From assembly GCA_022818135.1 (NCBI GenBank), contig JAFMSR010000002.1, forward strand, positions 43,832,699 to 43,896,698: a DNA stretch of 64,000 nucleotides, written 5' to 3'. This document shows positions 45,448 to 56,476 of the stretch, piece by piece (the stretch's first letter is position 1; each line of letters starts with the position of its first letter). Under the pieces are notes generated by a model. It was not told where the DNA came from. It did not search any database and saw only the letters and a program-made list of their open reading frames with translations. The stretch comes from Saxidomus purpurata. Its lineage: Eukaryota > Mollusca > Bivalvia > Venerida > Veneridae. A program made the position numbers and the translations under genes.

Positions 45448-45527
45448 AGTGCCCCGGTCGAGAATCGAACTGGGCACCTCTAGATTGGTAGTCCAGAGCG
45501 TAAACCACTTGACCACCGCAACACCTA
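45448..45527 (-). repeat. tRNA-derived SINE head or tRNA pseudogene
   Basis: On the minus strand GCGGTGGTCAAGTGGTTTAC contains the A box, GTTCGATTC the B box, and CTCTGGACTACCAATCTAGA a good anticodon-like stem. The T stem and acceptor pair poorly and no CCA-compatible end is visible, so a working tRNA is unlikely. Confidence 0.6.
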
Positions 45528-45540
45528 TATTATCGTTTGG

Positions 45541-48500
45541 TATTATCGTTTGACTTCAGTAAAGTTTTTTGGAGTTTGGGGTCCTCTTAATATCCGGTAT
45601 CAGGTACACTTTACTGTGCTATTAAGACAGTATCAGGGACAGTGTGTTTCATGTCTGCTTCAGGGTTTCAACAGCATTCCACTTTTCGTCATGGCAAGAA
45701 TTAAAACCAAACCGCTCCAAGAACGAGATTTCATCCCAGGATCTCAAGATGTCACAAAGGGGAAGGGGGAGGGGTCATGACTATCCTATTTGTCACAAGT
45801 GTCTGTGTGAATGCAATTTTAACTGGTCAAAGATCCAATTAACTTATCTTTCATACAACTGGTAAGATCGTGTCGGTGTAAATTTGATATTACACTTCAA
45901 GTTCTGCGACCGATGTAGGGGCAAAACTGAAATAAGTATCTGAATTGGTTTTGTTCATGGCTTTCTTAGACTCGGTCATGACGGAAAAAATATGCCAAAA
46001 ACTATTGGAATTTTGCAAGATGACATTTGTTGGAAATTTTTATTAACATTGTACTTTTAACTCCGTTCAATATCACAATGTATGCAACAAGAGGTGTAAG
46101 GTTATTGAAAGACCGTATTTCTTTTAGTATTCGAAATGAATTCTGACTATTCTTACTTTCAGTTCCACGTCAGGCCAATACGCCAAGTCTCAGTAGACAG
46201 GTGGTTGTAAACATTACCAAATATGTTAATTCGACACATTTCTATGTGTAATTACTCTGGAACTACAAAGTCCATTCTAGTAAACCTTTACATTAAAGAC
46301 CTTTCTACAAAGATTATATACAATACACAATCTAAATTTGGAATGATACAATTTACTCTATCAATGGCCCGACAGTTACAATCAGCAGGTAAAGATAACT
46401 ACGATCCTGTATCTCTTGTATTTATCCAGCTTCATTTCATAACCCACTGACGTAATGAAGAAATTCTAAGAAGTTTCATTGAATTCAAGTCATTGGTTCC
46501 TGAGAAATAGCCCGGACAAGAATGCACAAAAGTGGTTTATTAGTCGCCGGTAGAAACCCATCTTACATTGTTGATTGAATGAAACAAAACAAACTATTTT
46601 AAAAATCGCGAAGGAAGTTGAAGTTCGCGCTAAAATTGGCCCCTTTAATTAAAGGGGAATAACTGTTTAAAAGTTTTATAAATTAGTAAACAGATTGTCG
46701 TAGAGTTTTCACCTTTTAAAGTTGGCCCTTTAACTTTCTCTATCAACACCGAAGAAAACAAACACTTTTATAAGTTTAAATGACTTTTAATTGTTTTAGT
46801 ATTTTACATCCACAACACAGCTTTTATGTTTTTCATACTTTTCACTATAACATGACTTTTAATTCCAACTGATCTCTGAGCCCTGAGACTAATATTCTGA
46901 AAGTATTTATAATCAAATTACCCGCCAAAGTACTACAAAAAGCATGCACTTACGTGAACAAAGAATTTATATAACAAGACAAGGAGTATAATACCATACA
47001 TTAAAGGAGTAAGTATTATCAAATACTAGGAGTAAAGTGTAAGCTTTACATTTTAAGGAGAAAACTAGCAAAATTAATATCGTAAGGAGTAATAGATACA
47101 GAAAAGACTGTACTTCGTGAACTTTCACGACACAGATGGACTGCACCCCAACACTAGGGTCTGGTTAATTTAACAGTTTAACAGGCCTGTTTAATGAGTC
47201 ACAATACACCTGTACTATAAAATTATTATTTTTTGACCAATGATAATGTATATATTTTACATTTAGTATTATAGGAGGCAGTATACGGTTTCGGGCTGTT
47301 AGTGACGAATTGGCCAGGGTTAAATTTACAAATTAGAGGTAAAATGCAGATCCAAGTGCATGGTCTTGGTTGATAATATTAATACATGCTATATATGCAT
47401 TTTCATTGTCAAGTATTGAGATTTAGTGATTTGATGATAGTGAAACCAGCGACATTGATCTTGCAGTAGTGACGTAATGGCTACCAAGTACGAAAGCATG
47501 TCTGTCTAGAATTAGCCGGGAATGCAAGTTTCATTTTGACAGGGACCCATGGAGATCTGAAATTTAAAAAAAACGGTATGGAATCTTTGTAGCATGGAGC
47601 TTGTTTTCTTGATTTACAGTGTTTCAAGAGTCGGAAACAGTGTAGCAGTTGGTTCCATCAGTGTAGAAGAATTTTCAGTGGTAGTGTAAACATTAGCAAA
47701 ATGTGTTATTTTTGTCGTCAGATTTCGCGATATTTGAAAACACAGAATGCTGAGCTGGTGGATGACTGTTTTAGTTTTTGACTGAAATTACTGGCATTTT
47801 TTATTTAGTCACACATGATCATGCTAAAAATGTACTATATTTGTTTCAGGTATGTGATTACAGTGTTTGGGTTGAGGTTTTGGAAGTTGCGGAGTCGAGT
47901 ATTGTGTGAAAAGCCAAGAAAACTGTAGTCTGCCTCCTATATATAGTGAAAGTGTAGTTACCCGAGAATCGGATATTCTCATCTGTAAGTCCAGCCAGTG
48001 ATAGATTCTTTTTCTTGCATACCATATTCGATTAATAGTAGCAAAAATAGAATAAAAGTAATGACTTATATTTACGGTCTATTTTCTTGTATTAATGTAT
48101 AAATTTACACATTCGTTCATAAAAGTAGTTCTTTCTGACATCATCATGTCATCTTATTCCAGGGGGTGTAAGATGAGGTTTTCCAGCACTGGTAAAAACT
48201 GCAGATTTTCCGATCTGGTATGCATGAATAACTTATCCGACAGATAGTACTGCAGTATCAACATCTAGCAGTAGTCACATTTGAAAATAAATTGTACCTT
48301 ATTGACCATTGTGGTTAAATTTTTCCAACATTTCCTGTAAATCAACAGGCATACTTATAAGAAATGGTTGCATTTGACATCCCTACTTACAGTCTGTAAA
48401 TAAATTAGTTGCGAATGCAAATATCAAACTTACAAAATTGCGTACTCTACAGTAAAAGTAAGGTCACATCAAAAATTGTTACAGGTCTAGCAGACAGCAA
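45541..48500. other. No gene confirmed
   Basis: Contains the 18-bp palindrome CCCCTTTAATTAAAGGGG (46641-46658) and a single pearl-like unit near 46425-46520 (CATTGGTTCCTGAGAAATAG, CCGGACAAG). TTTGTTTCAGGTATGTG near 47843 resembles a splice acceptor, but no domain can be read after it. Confidence 0.4.
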
Positions 48501-48506
48501 GACGCA

Positions 48507-48578
48507 GATTGTTTCATCATTAAAACACTTGAACTTGCGTTAGTTTTTAGGTACATGTGTTTTAATGATGGAAACATC
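48507..48578. repeat. Inverted repeat, 18-bp arms
   Basis: GTTTCATCATTAAAACAC and GTGTTTTAATGATGGAAAC pair with one bulge around a 30-base loop. Confidence 0.7.
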
Positions 48579-48579
48579 T

Positions 48580-50101
48580 TTCTCTTGTTGTGTGCTACCT
48601 CTAACACTTTTTAATGTGACAATAGCATTTACGCAAGACTTGATTATGTGCATAAACTATGTTTTTGACTGCTGATTGGCTTTAAAAAATAGACAAATGC
48701 ATTACTATTTTTTCCTGAACATAATCTAGGAGTGATAGATCACGAATAAAACGGGATATAAAATGAGACTGGCTGTTTCAAATAATACAAAAAATTAATA
48801 TACATTTTACTTTTTACCCAGACAGTTTCAAAACTTGTCTGGAAAAGCTGTCTCATGTTTCTATCAATTAAAAAACCTACAGTGTTAACCTAAAAAACCT
48901 TTTCCCATTTGATATTCAGTGAGTCGTTCTATACGTTTTTCGAAGCAGGTAATTCTCGTATTTTACTTTTTCTGAAACCATTGCCGGACCGCCCGATCCT
49001 AGTTTGTCTTCAGCATTTTTATAATTATAAAATATAATTTTTATTTTGTTTAAACTTGACATCAATCTAAAAAGTATTTTGAATCACTTATCTGGCTTTT
49101 CAATTATTCTTATTCAGTAAAACGTAAATGTTCCAACTTGAATATCTGTGCTCAGGATCATTTTCATTTATCTTAAATGAGTATGACCTCTTTTTTTATT
49201 TGATAAAACGTGAATAAAGTCAATAACATCCTACAAAACTCGTATAAAAGATGGTAGCGACACCGCGTCGAATTTCGTACAATTTCACGGAAAATGTGAA
49301 CTGGATTTCTGAAGTCACAAAAAACAACACTGCCTTTTGAACAGTTACTGATAACGCCGCGAGTTTGCCGCGCTAACTACTACATGAAGTTGCTATAGCA
49401 ACTAGAGAAACAGTTAAAAACTTGTCTTCTGTTTTCCGGAAACTTTTCTTATATCCTCGCAACAATGTTATTCAGGTTATCGTAAAATTCGCTCACATAA
49501 TTATATACGACAAAAAATGAGAAAAGTGTGTAAAACATAACTATCAGTTCCATTTCAAAATGATACATACTCAGCCCCATTTAAAACCGATGTATCTGTT
49601 CGTAAGAGAACTATGTCTAACACTATCATTTTCATGCTTCAACACCGGCCTGTTCATGTGTCCGAAATATTGCACGTGTCTGATATGTGTCCAAAGTTTG
49701 AAAACATCGCTGTACTTCATAGGAGAAAAGTTCCACTTCAGAAATACTGCCCTAAGAAGAGGAGGGTTTAAACCTACCCGAGCTTCATACTCATTGCATA
49801 AAGACAAAAGCACATAATACAAAACAATTCTTGTGACAATTATAGGCATGATATGCACAATGGCTTTCAGAGATTGAACACATACAAACTAGGTTGAAGA
49901 TACTGATTTACATAGGTATTAGAAGCATACATTTGTGTTTTCTGAATTCCATGGCATCATATATACACATTGCAATATTTTTAATGTGTCTATTTACCAG
50001 CAGTCAAAAGGTGAAAACACAAGACAATATTGTTTTTTAATTGCAGCGTGTTCTGTCCTCTTTCACAAACACGTACACATATGAGTTAATATATAGAGGA
50101 T
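48580..50101. other. No gene seen
   Basis: Overlapping ORFs on both strands at 49560-49858 lack any recognisable domain. CCACGAGTTTGCC-like hairpins are not present. Nothing else identified. Confidence 0.4.
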
Positions 50102-50252
50102 AATTGTTGGTTTCGGTGTAAGATCACGTTATAATTTCACCGAGTGGGCACCAAAAGTGATATTTTCACGAGTGGCGCAGCCACGAGTGAAAATAACAAC
50201 TTTTGGTGTTCACGAGTGAAATTAACGTGATGTTAAACCGATACCAACAATT
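50102..50252. repeat. 150-bp hairpin with GTGGCGCAGCCAC tip
   Basis: Arms run from AATTGTTGG to CCAACAATT and include TCACGTTATAATTTCAC / GTGAAATTAACGTGA, CACCAAAAG / CTTTTGGTG and TATTTTCACGAGTGGC / GCCACGAGTGAAAATA. Long, nearly continuous pairing with small bulges. Confidence 0.85.
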
Positions 50253-50881
50253 TTTCTGTTTATTTTATGGTTAAAACTCTACTTTTATTGAGTTTGTTTC
50301 TATAAATTATCGAAAATCGCGGGAAACATCATCAGAAAACAAAGCGCAAATGACGTCATTTTAACGACGTCATCGTCGCATGGTTTCCAGCATTAATTAC
50401 GCTCGGTATAGGTTTTGACGTAAATCCAGGTTAAAGCAGTGAAAAACAGTGAAAAATAAAAATGGTAATCCACTGTTTCAAAACTGTGGATTATCACTTT
50501 TATTTCACTGAGAAAACTCTATAATTCACTGGAAAACATAAAATAAATATATATATTCTATTTCTCTATCTATAAAAGTCTGCAACAATGATTTCAATAC
50601 TTTTAGCCCGGCTGTACTTAGTCAAATAAAAGCGATGTTACCCACAAGATACATCAGCATCGCCGCTGAAAAGATGTTTAATGACGAAAACAATAGCTAA
50701 TATCCCTAGCTGAGCAAGTTCAGCCTTGGTATCTGCATCCGAATATTTTTCGCTGAATAAGCTGATTTGATTTTTGACATACTGTTTTGAACTAATCAAA
50801 TGTTACGAATGGAAGCGCGATGAATGTAATTTCTATACGACCCTCTGTGAGCTTACACAATCATTGATAAAACAGCTTCAG

Positions 50882-51212
50882 GGTCAACTCGTACCTAAGT
50901 TAACTCGTACCTGTTTCATAAATAATCTTAGAAAATTAACATTGTTTATATACCTATTTTACATAAGGCAGTTCCTTGGATATTTTGAGCCTTTCATACC
51001 CTTAACTGTTTTGTGTTGTGTTTGACAGACAAATAATGACAAGAAACGAAACTATCGGCATAATTTTCACAAATAATCTAGTAATATGTATTATAAATTC
51101 AAAAATCTGGTTAATTCTAGAAAATTGACGTACACATGGAATGTCCTACGCTTATTTCATACGGTACGAGTTGATTTATTCAGGTACGAGTTAGCTTATG
51201 TACGAGTTGACG
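50882..51212. repeat. Inverted pair of doubled CAACTCGTACC blocks
   Basis: TCAACTCGTACCTAAGTTAA plus CTCGTACCTG at 50883-50912 appears as its complement, CAGGTACGAGTTAGC then GTACGAGTTGA, at 51181-51211. A further GGTACGAGTTGA lies at 51162. Perhaps the ends of a worn MITE. Confidence 0.55.
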
Positions 51213-51429
51213 GCTGCAGGTGCGAATCTCGGCAACAATTTTTGCGGTAACTCGGCTGAACACATCGAAATTTATTTGCGTTACTTCGACGGAGCCATCA
51301 ACCTGTCCAGTCACGCTTATAATATACTTTGAATTCTAGATGGAGTCATTTTTAAATTTTTGTATTAACGTAAATTACCCTATATCAAAATATTGTACAT
51401 ATATTCACACCCAGCAAACAAATTACGTT

Positions 51430-51760
51430 GTATGGACGTTGTACCGACGTTGGACCCCGACGTTGGATCAACGTTAGATTAAGGTTGGATTTGAAAGTTT
51501 TTTAGACGTCGGATTCTGACGTCTATACAACGTCGTGGTCTGACCATATCCCAACGTAAATCCAACCTAAACCCAACTGTATTACGACCTGAATCCAACC
51601 ATTTTCTAACCTAAACCCAACTGTATTACGACCTGAATCCAACCATTTTCCAACCTAAACCCAACTGTATTACGACCTGAATCCAACCATTTTCCAATAT
51701 AAATCCAACTTTATCACAACCTGAATCAAACCATTCCTAGTTTAAATTCAACAACTTTCA
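51430..51760. repeat. ACGTTGG-rich repeat with 44-45-bp tandem units
   Basis: CTGTATTACGACCTGAATCC and CAACCATTTTC(T/C)AACCTA repeat about 3.5 times between 51565 and 51740, preceded by many GACGTTGGA/CGACGT motifs (51430-51550). No coding sign. Confidence 0.75.
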
Positions 51761-52388
51761 AATCCAAGCAACATGTTTTGTCCATCATCCCATATTCATA
51801 ATAAACAGCACTCCATCTATTGTAGACTTGACCCACAGCCCAAATAGAGACGAGGAGTTTGTTTATTAAACTCGGATTAAAATAAACACCGCAAGTGTCG
51901 GTTCAGTACTTTATTAGTAATAATCATTATTAGGCAGAGACATAAACAAAAAGCATATCCAAACAAATTAACCTTTTCGTAAAAAGAAACTACAAAAAAA
52001 AACAATTCATAATCAAGTAAAATGTCTTTCTAAAAATATGAATTTTAAAGTACAAATGATAAGTAATGAAAGGTCCCATTGACTGACAATTTCCCCGGTT
52101 AATATTTTGTAAGCCATTTGTAAATAAAGTGCACTGAACCCAGTTGGGCGGAAATTTCCGACAAGAAACGTGTTTATTGGGACATACATCACCAATACGA
52201 ATTGGCCGGTATTTCACCGAAACGCAAATATTATGATTCTCGGCGACTTCCGTAAAATATCGGAAAAATTCCCATTTGACGTCACTCCAAGTATTCGATA
52301 AAGATCCGCCACATTGATTATATTAAACAAGCATACAGAACTCGGTGTAAAAACACGATTAACTTACTATTTATATTATCTTTGTGAA

Positions 52389-52502
52389 ATGGGAGGCGCT
52401 AGGTGTGTTGTTGGTGGATACAGCAACAAGCGTAGTGGAAGAATAAGCCTGCACCAGTTCCCTAGGGACTCTAATATGAAAATTCAGTGGTTAAGACAAT
52501 AG
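52389..52502 (+). pseudogene. THAP-domain fragment, broken
   Basis: MGGARCVVGGYSNK...ISLHQFPRDSNMKIQWLRQ matches the first half of a THAP zinc finger: C-x4-C region, SLHQFP, W. The second Cys of the C2CH set is Tyr (GGY rather than GGC). A TAG stop follows QWLRQ at 52500. After the MITE insertion, WNGPSGSKSAQS in another frame (52684-52719) resembles the next part of THAP, but CSxHF is not recovered. THAP domains bind DNA and occur in P-element-type transposases and host factors. I judge it a decayed copy; a first exon of a gene is the alternative. Confidence 0.6.
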
Positions 52503-52510
52503 GGACGAAC

Positions 52511-52656
52511 CACAGTCACATGAAGTTTGGACCCCGAAAAGTCATTTTTATAAAACACCCCGGACCGACTATCAAGCAAATATACTACGTATTGTATATG
52601 TTTGATAGTCGTTTCATAAAAATGACTTTTCGGGTTCCAAACTTCATGTGACTGTG
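52511..52656. mobile_element. 146-bp MITE with 8-bp target duplication (hAT-like)
   Basis: GGACGAAC at 52503-52510 and 52657-52664 is an exact 8-bp duplication. Ends CACAGTCACATGAAGTTTGG are complementary, and the inverted repeat continues through CCGAAAAGTCATTTTTAT, so the element is nearly all stem. The 8-bp duplication suggests a hAT-type transposase acting in trans. Confidence 0.85.
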
Positions 52657-52664
52657 GGACGAAC

Positions 52665-54180
52665 GTTTCTAGGGTAGCGACTGCGTGGAACGGTCCAAGC
52701 GGTTCAAAGTCCGCTCAGTCGCTCATGCACGACAAGAAAAGACAGAAAATGTATTTTAAATTCGGACTTTGTAGAATGATCTCGATCTATATATTTTAAT
52801 TATTTTCTTTAAGCATAAGTTTTTGATATTAAGATTAAGAATTTATTTGTTACAAACTTATCCAATCTAGATCTAGATTTTCACAAGTGCAACTTTTCTC
52901 GTAAAACTTAAATCATGCCGAAACACATCATATACGAGAATGTTAGGTTGAAACTTTTGTCACAAAATGTATTTTATTACAGGACAATATGATATTATTT
53001 AAGACACAGATTTGTTTTAAGATCTAGTCTATTTAAAGGGCTGGCATTTATATTAAAACAATCATGTAGTTACAGTAAAGGCCCTATATAGAATCTATGT
53101 GAAACAGATACTCTACTAGTAGTTTTAACTTACATGTTGCGGAACACTTCAGTTATCCTTAAAATCCTTCAAACATTTTAATTCTCGCTTTCAATAAAAT
53201 CAAATTACACAAACAATATCTCATTTTGACAACGTTGCCATGGTAAATAATATGCGTAGATATAACCATTGAAGGAATTTCATTGGATCTAGCACAAGGG
53301 TATAAGTCACAACAAAGGATGCGATATGATTTGTTGTTAATTGGCGACCCCCTGCCAGCAATCTAACTGGTCACATATTATTGCATATTGCACACTGGCC
53401 AATTGCATTTGATAATTACATAACAATATGCAGAGTGCCCAATTCAAATTATGCAACATTTTTTATGTGAACGATCCAGGTAAACATATGAATTTATTTA
53501 TCACTGTGATAAAAAACGAACCATATATTTAATGAATGATAAGCCTATATAACGTTTATACATATACATTATTTGTCACTATAACCTTCGAGTTACATTT
53601 ATAATGTATGATCAAGTCTGCATAAAAATATTATTTAGTCAGCTTACATATACAAAAATGTATACAACTTGGTAAAATGCAATTCAGCAAATGAAAGTTT
53701 CCAGCAACCCTATAAATGTTCAGAAAATACATCTTTTTGGCTGTTGATGACAAATTTTATGTACTCTGATGAAATGTTTTTTCTATGAGTGAAATTGGAC
53801 ACGTATTTAGGTAGATATCGTGATTCTAATTATAATGAGTTTTTAAATAGATCTAGATTTGCGTCAAAATTTTGTTTTCAACCAGTAAAATCGTGAAAAC
53901 TATTTTGATTTACGTTCTTAAATTAATTATAGATGTAATTCTTAAAACTACCCACAAGAAAATGTTTCATGAAAAATCAAGCATAGCATGCATGCTTGTG
54001 AATTTCTACGTCATTTTAGATATTGTAATTAGATCGAGCATTTGTGTTCTCATTTTCGGAGGCAAGTTTTAATCGTCAATGGAAATAATATCGTCCATAA
54101 TTGAATAGTAAGTAAGTCATGTGCATGCGTAGATCTAGATCGTTTCGATGCATTTACATGGTACATTTCTTATACAGTTA
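52665..54180. other. No gene seen beyond THAP remnant
   Basis: A+T-rich. CTAGATCTAGAT-type palindromic words recur at 52867, 53850 and 54131. The 66-codon ORF at 53872 has no recognised domain. Confidence 0.4.
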
Positions 54181-54331
54181 AGAATGAAACATATCTTTAC
54201 CTTTTGATAGAAACAAACAGAAACAGAAGTTGGTGTCATTTGCATATAAAAAAACTCCACATAATTGCTGATTTTTTATACTTTAATCAATTTTTTTATA
54301 ACATTACACGGACTTCGCTCTATACGTTACG
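54181..54331 (+). repeat. Paralogue of 21692-21835 lacking the LINE (empty site)
   Basis: TTAAGAATGAAACATATCTT followed by ACCTTTTGATAGAAACAAAC is uninterrupted here. The copy at 15077/21692 is split by the LINE within AAGAATGAAAAATATC. Homology ends near TCTATACGTTA. Confidence 0.8.
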
Positions 54332-54467
54332 GGCTCAAACTGATAAGGTAACGTCTTACTATCCTCATCTCCACTCTCTGAAGATGCATAATTGGATGAA
54401 AAAATCGCTTTCGCTGTTGTAAGAGTACCTGTTATCGGTCACGATTGTACTGGGTATGACGTCACAC

Positions 54468-54615
54468 CAGGCTAGCGATTCCGAAACTGATGCTCGTAGG
54501 TTTCCGGAAATATTATCGTCACTTTCCGTACAGGTGTGTTATTTTGAGAACTTTATGGGCTTACGGACAGGTAACCACTCGGTATTTTCCGTCAACAATT
54601 ATCGAATTTGTATAA
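54468..54615 (+). repeat. Duplicated segment A, copy 1
   Basis: 148 bases match 56579-56726 with four substitutions seen by eye and no gaps. A short ORF (ATG 54456, stop 54620) reads MTSHQASDSETDARRFPEIL and on through the copy. The copy-2 frame is the same, but the altered codons all change residues, so coding is unproven. Confidence 0.85.
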
Positions 54616-54915
54616 GCTGACGAATAATATTCTAATGTTAAAATGGAAAATCGTCAATCAATGGGACCTTGAAGGTAGTTTTAAGTATATCTAAATCATC
54701 TTTTAAGCCTGTCACAGTATAAGGAATAAAATTACAGTACTTTAAAGTACAATCAACTTAAAAAATGTTCTCAAGCAAGCAATTATGGGAGCGTATATGG
54801 TACACCCTGATGATATGTTTATGTGGTCTGAGTAGAGTTCCTGTATGACGACATAATAACACAGCAACCCGTCAAACAATAAGACGTCAAGTAGTGAAAA
54901 ACTGGCCAAGATATT
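54611..54915 (+). repeat. Duplicated segment B, copy 1
   Basis: 305 bases match 63454-63758 with about three substitutions and no gaps. A shortened relative lies at 55353-55456. Near the right end a 70-bp motif (AAAACTGGCCAAGAT / AAAACTGGCCATGAT) is doubled. The function is unknown. Confidence 0.85.
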
Positions 54916-55352
54916 GAAAAGGACTCAACATGTCGTCAAAACTTAAGACGACAAGTATTGAAAAACTGGCCATGATGTCAAAAAGAAGTCTACTTGTGTT
55001 ATTTACACGGCATGTCAGCATGTCGGCATAACTAAATGTGACAAAATGACTTTAGTTAAATTGCGATATATACTAAAGAGTTAAAACAGCCTTGATGAGA
55101 TTTTAGTGGCTTTCTGACATAAATGTGTAAGCCGGGAAAAATTACACCGGCAAACGTATAAAATATTGTTAAAACAATTTAATGGTAAATGCAATCAACT
55201 AAATGGAAAGCAAGGGTAAAGTAAGAAATTCTTTTGTGAAAATTAGGTTTCAAAAATGCTGGTATTAGCTGGCCATCATATTTATTTTTCAAAGTAAGTC
55301 TGTTGTCTTTAGATAGATTTTTTTTCGGCCACCACCACCTCTCCGATCTGTT

Positions 55353-55456
55353 GTATCTTTTAAGCCTGTCACAGTATAAGGAATAAAATTACGGTACTTT
55401 AAAGTACAATCAACTTAAAAACTAAAGCAAGCAATTACGGGAGCGTACATTGTACA
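55353..55456 (+). repeat. Partial copy of segment B
   Basis: CTTTTAAGCCTGTCACAGTA through TACGGTACTTTAAAGTACAA and GCAAGCAATTACGGGAGCGT corresponds to 54699-54800 with a gap after CTTAAAAA. It sits about 105 bp upstream of the TIR-domain start codon, so it may include regulatory sequence. Confidence 0.8.
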
Positions 55457-55561
55457 TCCTTACTCAATGAAATTCAGTTCACCATCCTGGCATGTATTCT
55501 TCTATAGTACATGGTATAATACTGCATATGTACCATGAATAGTGTGTAGAAAACAACGACA

Positions 55562-56383
55562 ATGACACCTTTTCTATGTGTCTACAATGACAAAAGGACA
55601 CTTATCAGTGAGAATGGATCGCAAGGATTTGTTACTTCTGTCTGTGATAATCAGTTAGTCAATGGAAACAGTGTTAAGATAGCAATAGTAGTAGGTGCAG
55701 TAGTTAGTCTGGTTGTTACAGTACTAGTCATTGTAGTTGTAGTTATAATTTGCAGACGGAAAAATAAAACTGCTAGCAAAAGCAAAACCGCTGATAACAT
55801 ATATATGCCCGCTGTTGTAAGTCTTCAAGACTGGACAAATGTTAAGGGAAGTCCTCCAAGAAATCTAAAGTATATTCTATTTCTTGCATATTGTTCCAAG
55901 GATTACCAGTTTGTTATGACGAAGATATATCACAAACTGAACACCAAATTGATGCAGTTCTTGCCACAGATTGATCCGAATCAGCTTATTATTGTACACG
56001 ATAAAAATGTCTTATTAGGGATTGATATTGACGAGATTTGTCGTGTAGCAACTATAGAAAGTCACGTGACTGTAGCTGTTGTAACGGAAAACTTTCTAGA
56101 AAGTCCCTGGTTTAATCTAGAAGTGAAGATGGCAATTTCTTCAAAAGTGCCATTACTGCCTCTGTTTATTACAAAATGTGATGTACAACAGTTGACAGGG
56201 TTTTTGAGAGTAGTATATGAAAAAAAGGTTAGACTTCTGTGGCCAGAAACGTCTGCTCTTGATAACTTGCAGGCGGAAGCAGAGGAAAACAAACTATTAG
56301 ATACACTTTGTACACATAGTATGACATATGTCAAGCTACACCAACAAAACAAAGAATGTGGTGTAAATTCGACTTTACTATAG
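55562..56383 (+). CDS. Transmembrane TIR-domain receptor (TLR-type), short ectodomain
   Basis: 273 codons. Residues 1-38 form a short outer stretch with two Cys (C6, C28), residues 40-64 (IAIVVGAVVSLVVTVLVIVV onward) are a membrane helix, followed by RRK as a stop-transfer signal. A TIR domain spans about 103-260: box 1 YILFLAYCSKD (104-114), a BB-loop region IIVHDKNVLLG where the usual RDxxPG is HDKNVLLG, and SPWFNLE (181-187) with the conserved Trp and Glu. TIR domains recruit MyD88-type adaptors or, in some lineages, cleave NAD+. The single-exon ORF starts after an in-frame TAG, but a splice acceptor such as ACAAAAG at about 55600 could join an upstream ectodomain. It lies between duplicated segments, suggesting a tandemly copied receptor. 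Confidence 0.75.
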   Translation: MTPFLCVYNDKRTLISENGSQGFVTSVCDNQLVNGNSVKIAIVVGAVVSLVVTVLVIVVVVIICRRKNKTASKSKTADNIYMPAVVSLQDWTNVKGSPPRNLKYILFLAYCSKDYQFVMTKIYHKLNTKLMQFLPQIDPNQLIIVHDKNVLLGIDIDEICRVATIESHVTVAVVTENFLESPWFNLEVKMAISSKVPLLPLFITKCDVQQLTGFLRVVYEKKVRLLWPETSALDNLQAEAEENKLLDTLCTHSMTYVKLHQQNKECGVNSTLL

Positions 56384-56476
56384 ATTTACCGTTTGTTTTT
56401 GTATTTCGACATAATCTGCATGGTTACTATTTCAATTGCAATTGCGAACTTTTGTGATTGTTGATATAACGAAATT

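Noticed and set aside
45448..45527. Functional tRNA gene on the minus strand
   Set aside because: The anticodon-like stem is good, but the T stem and acceptor ends do not pair properly.
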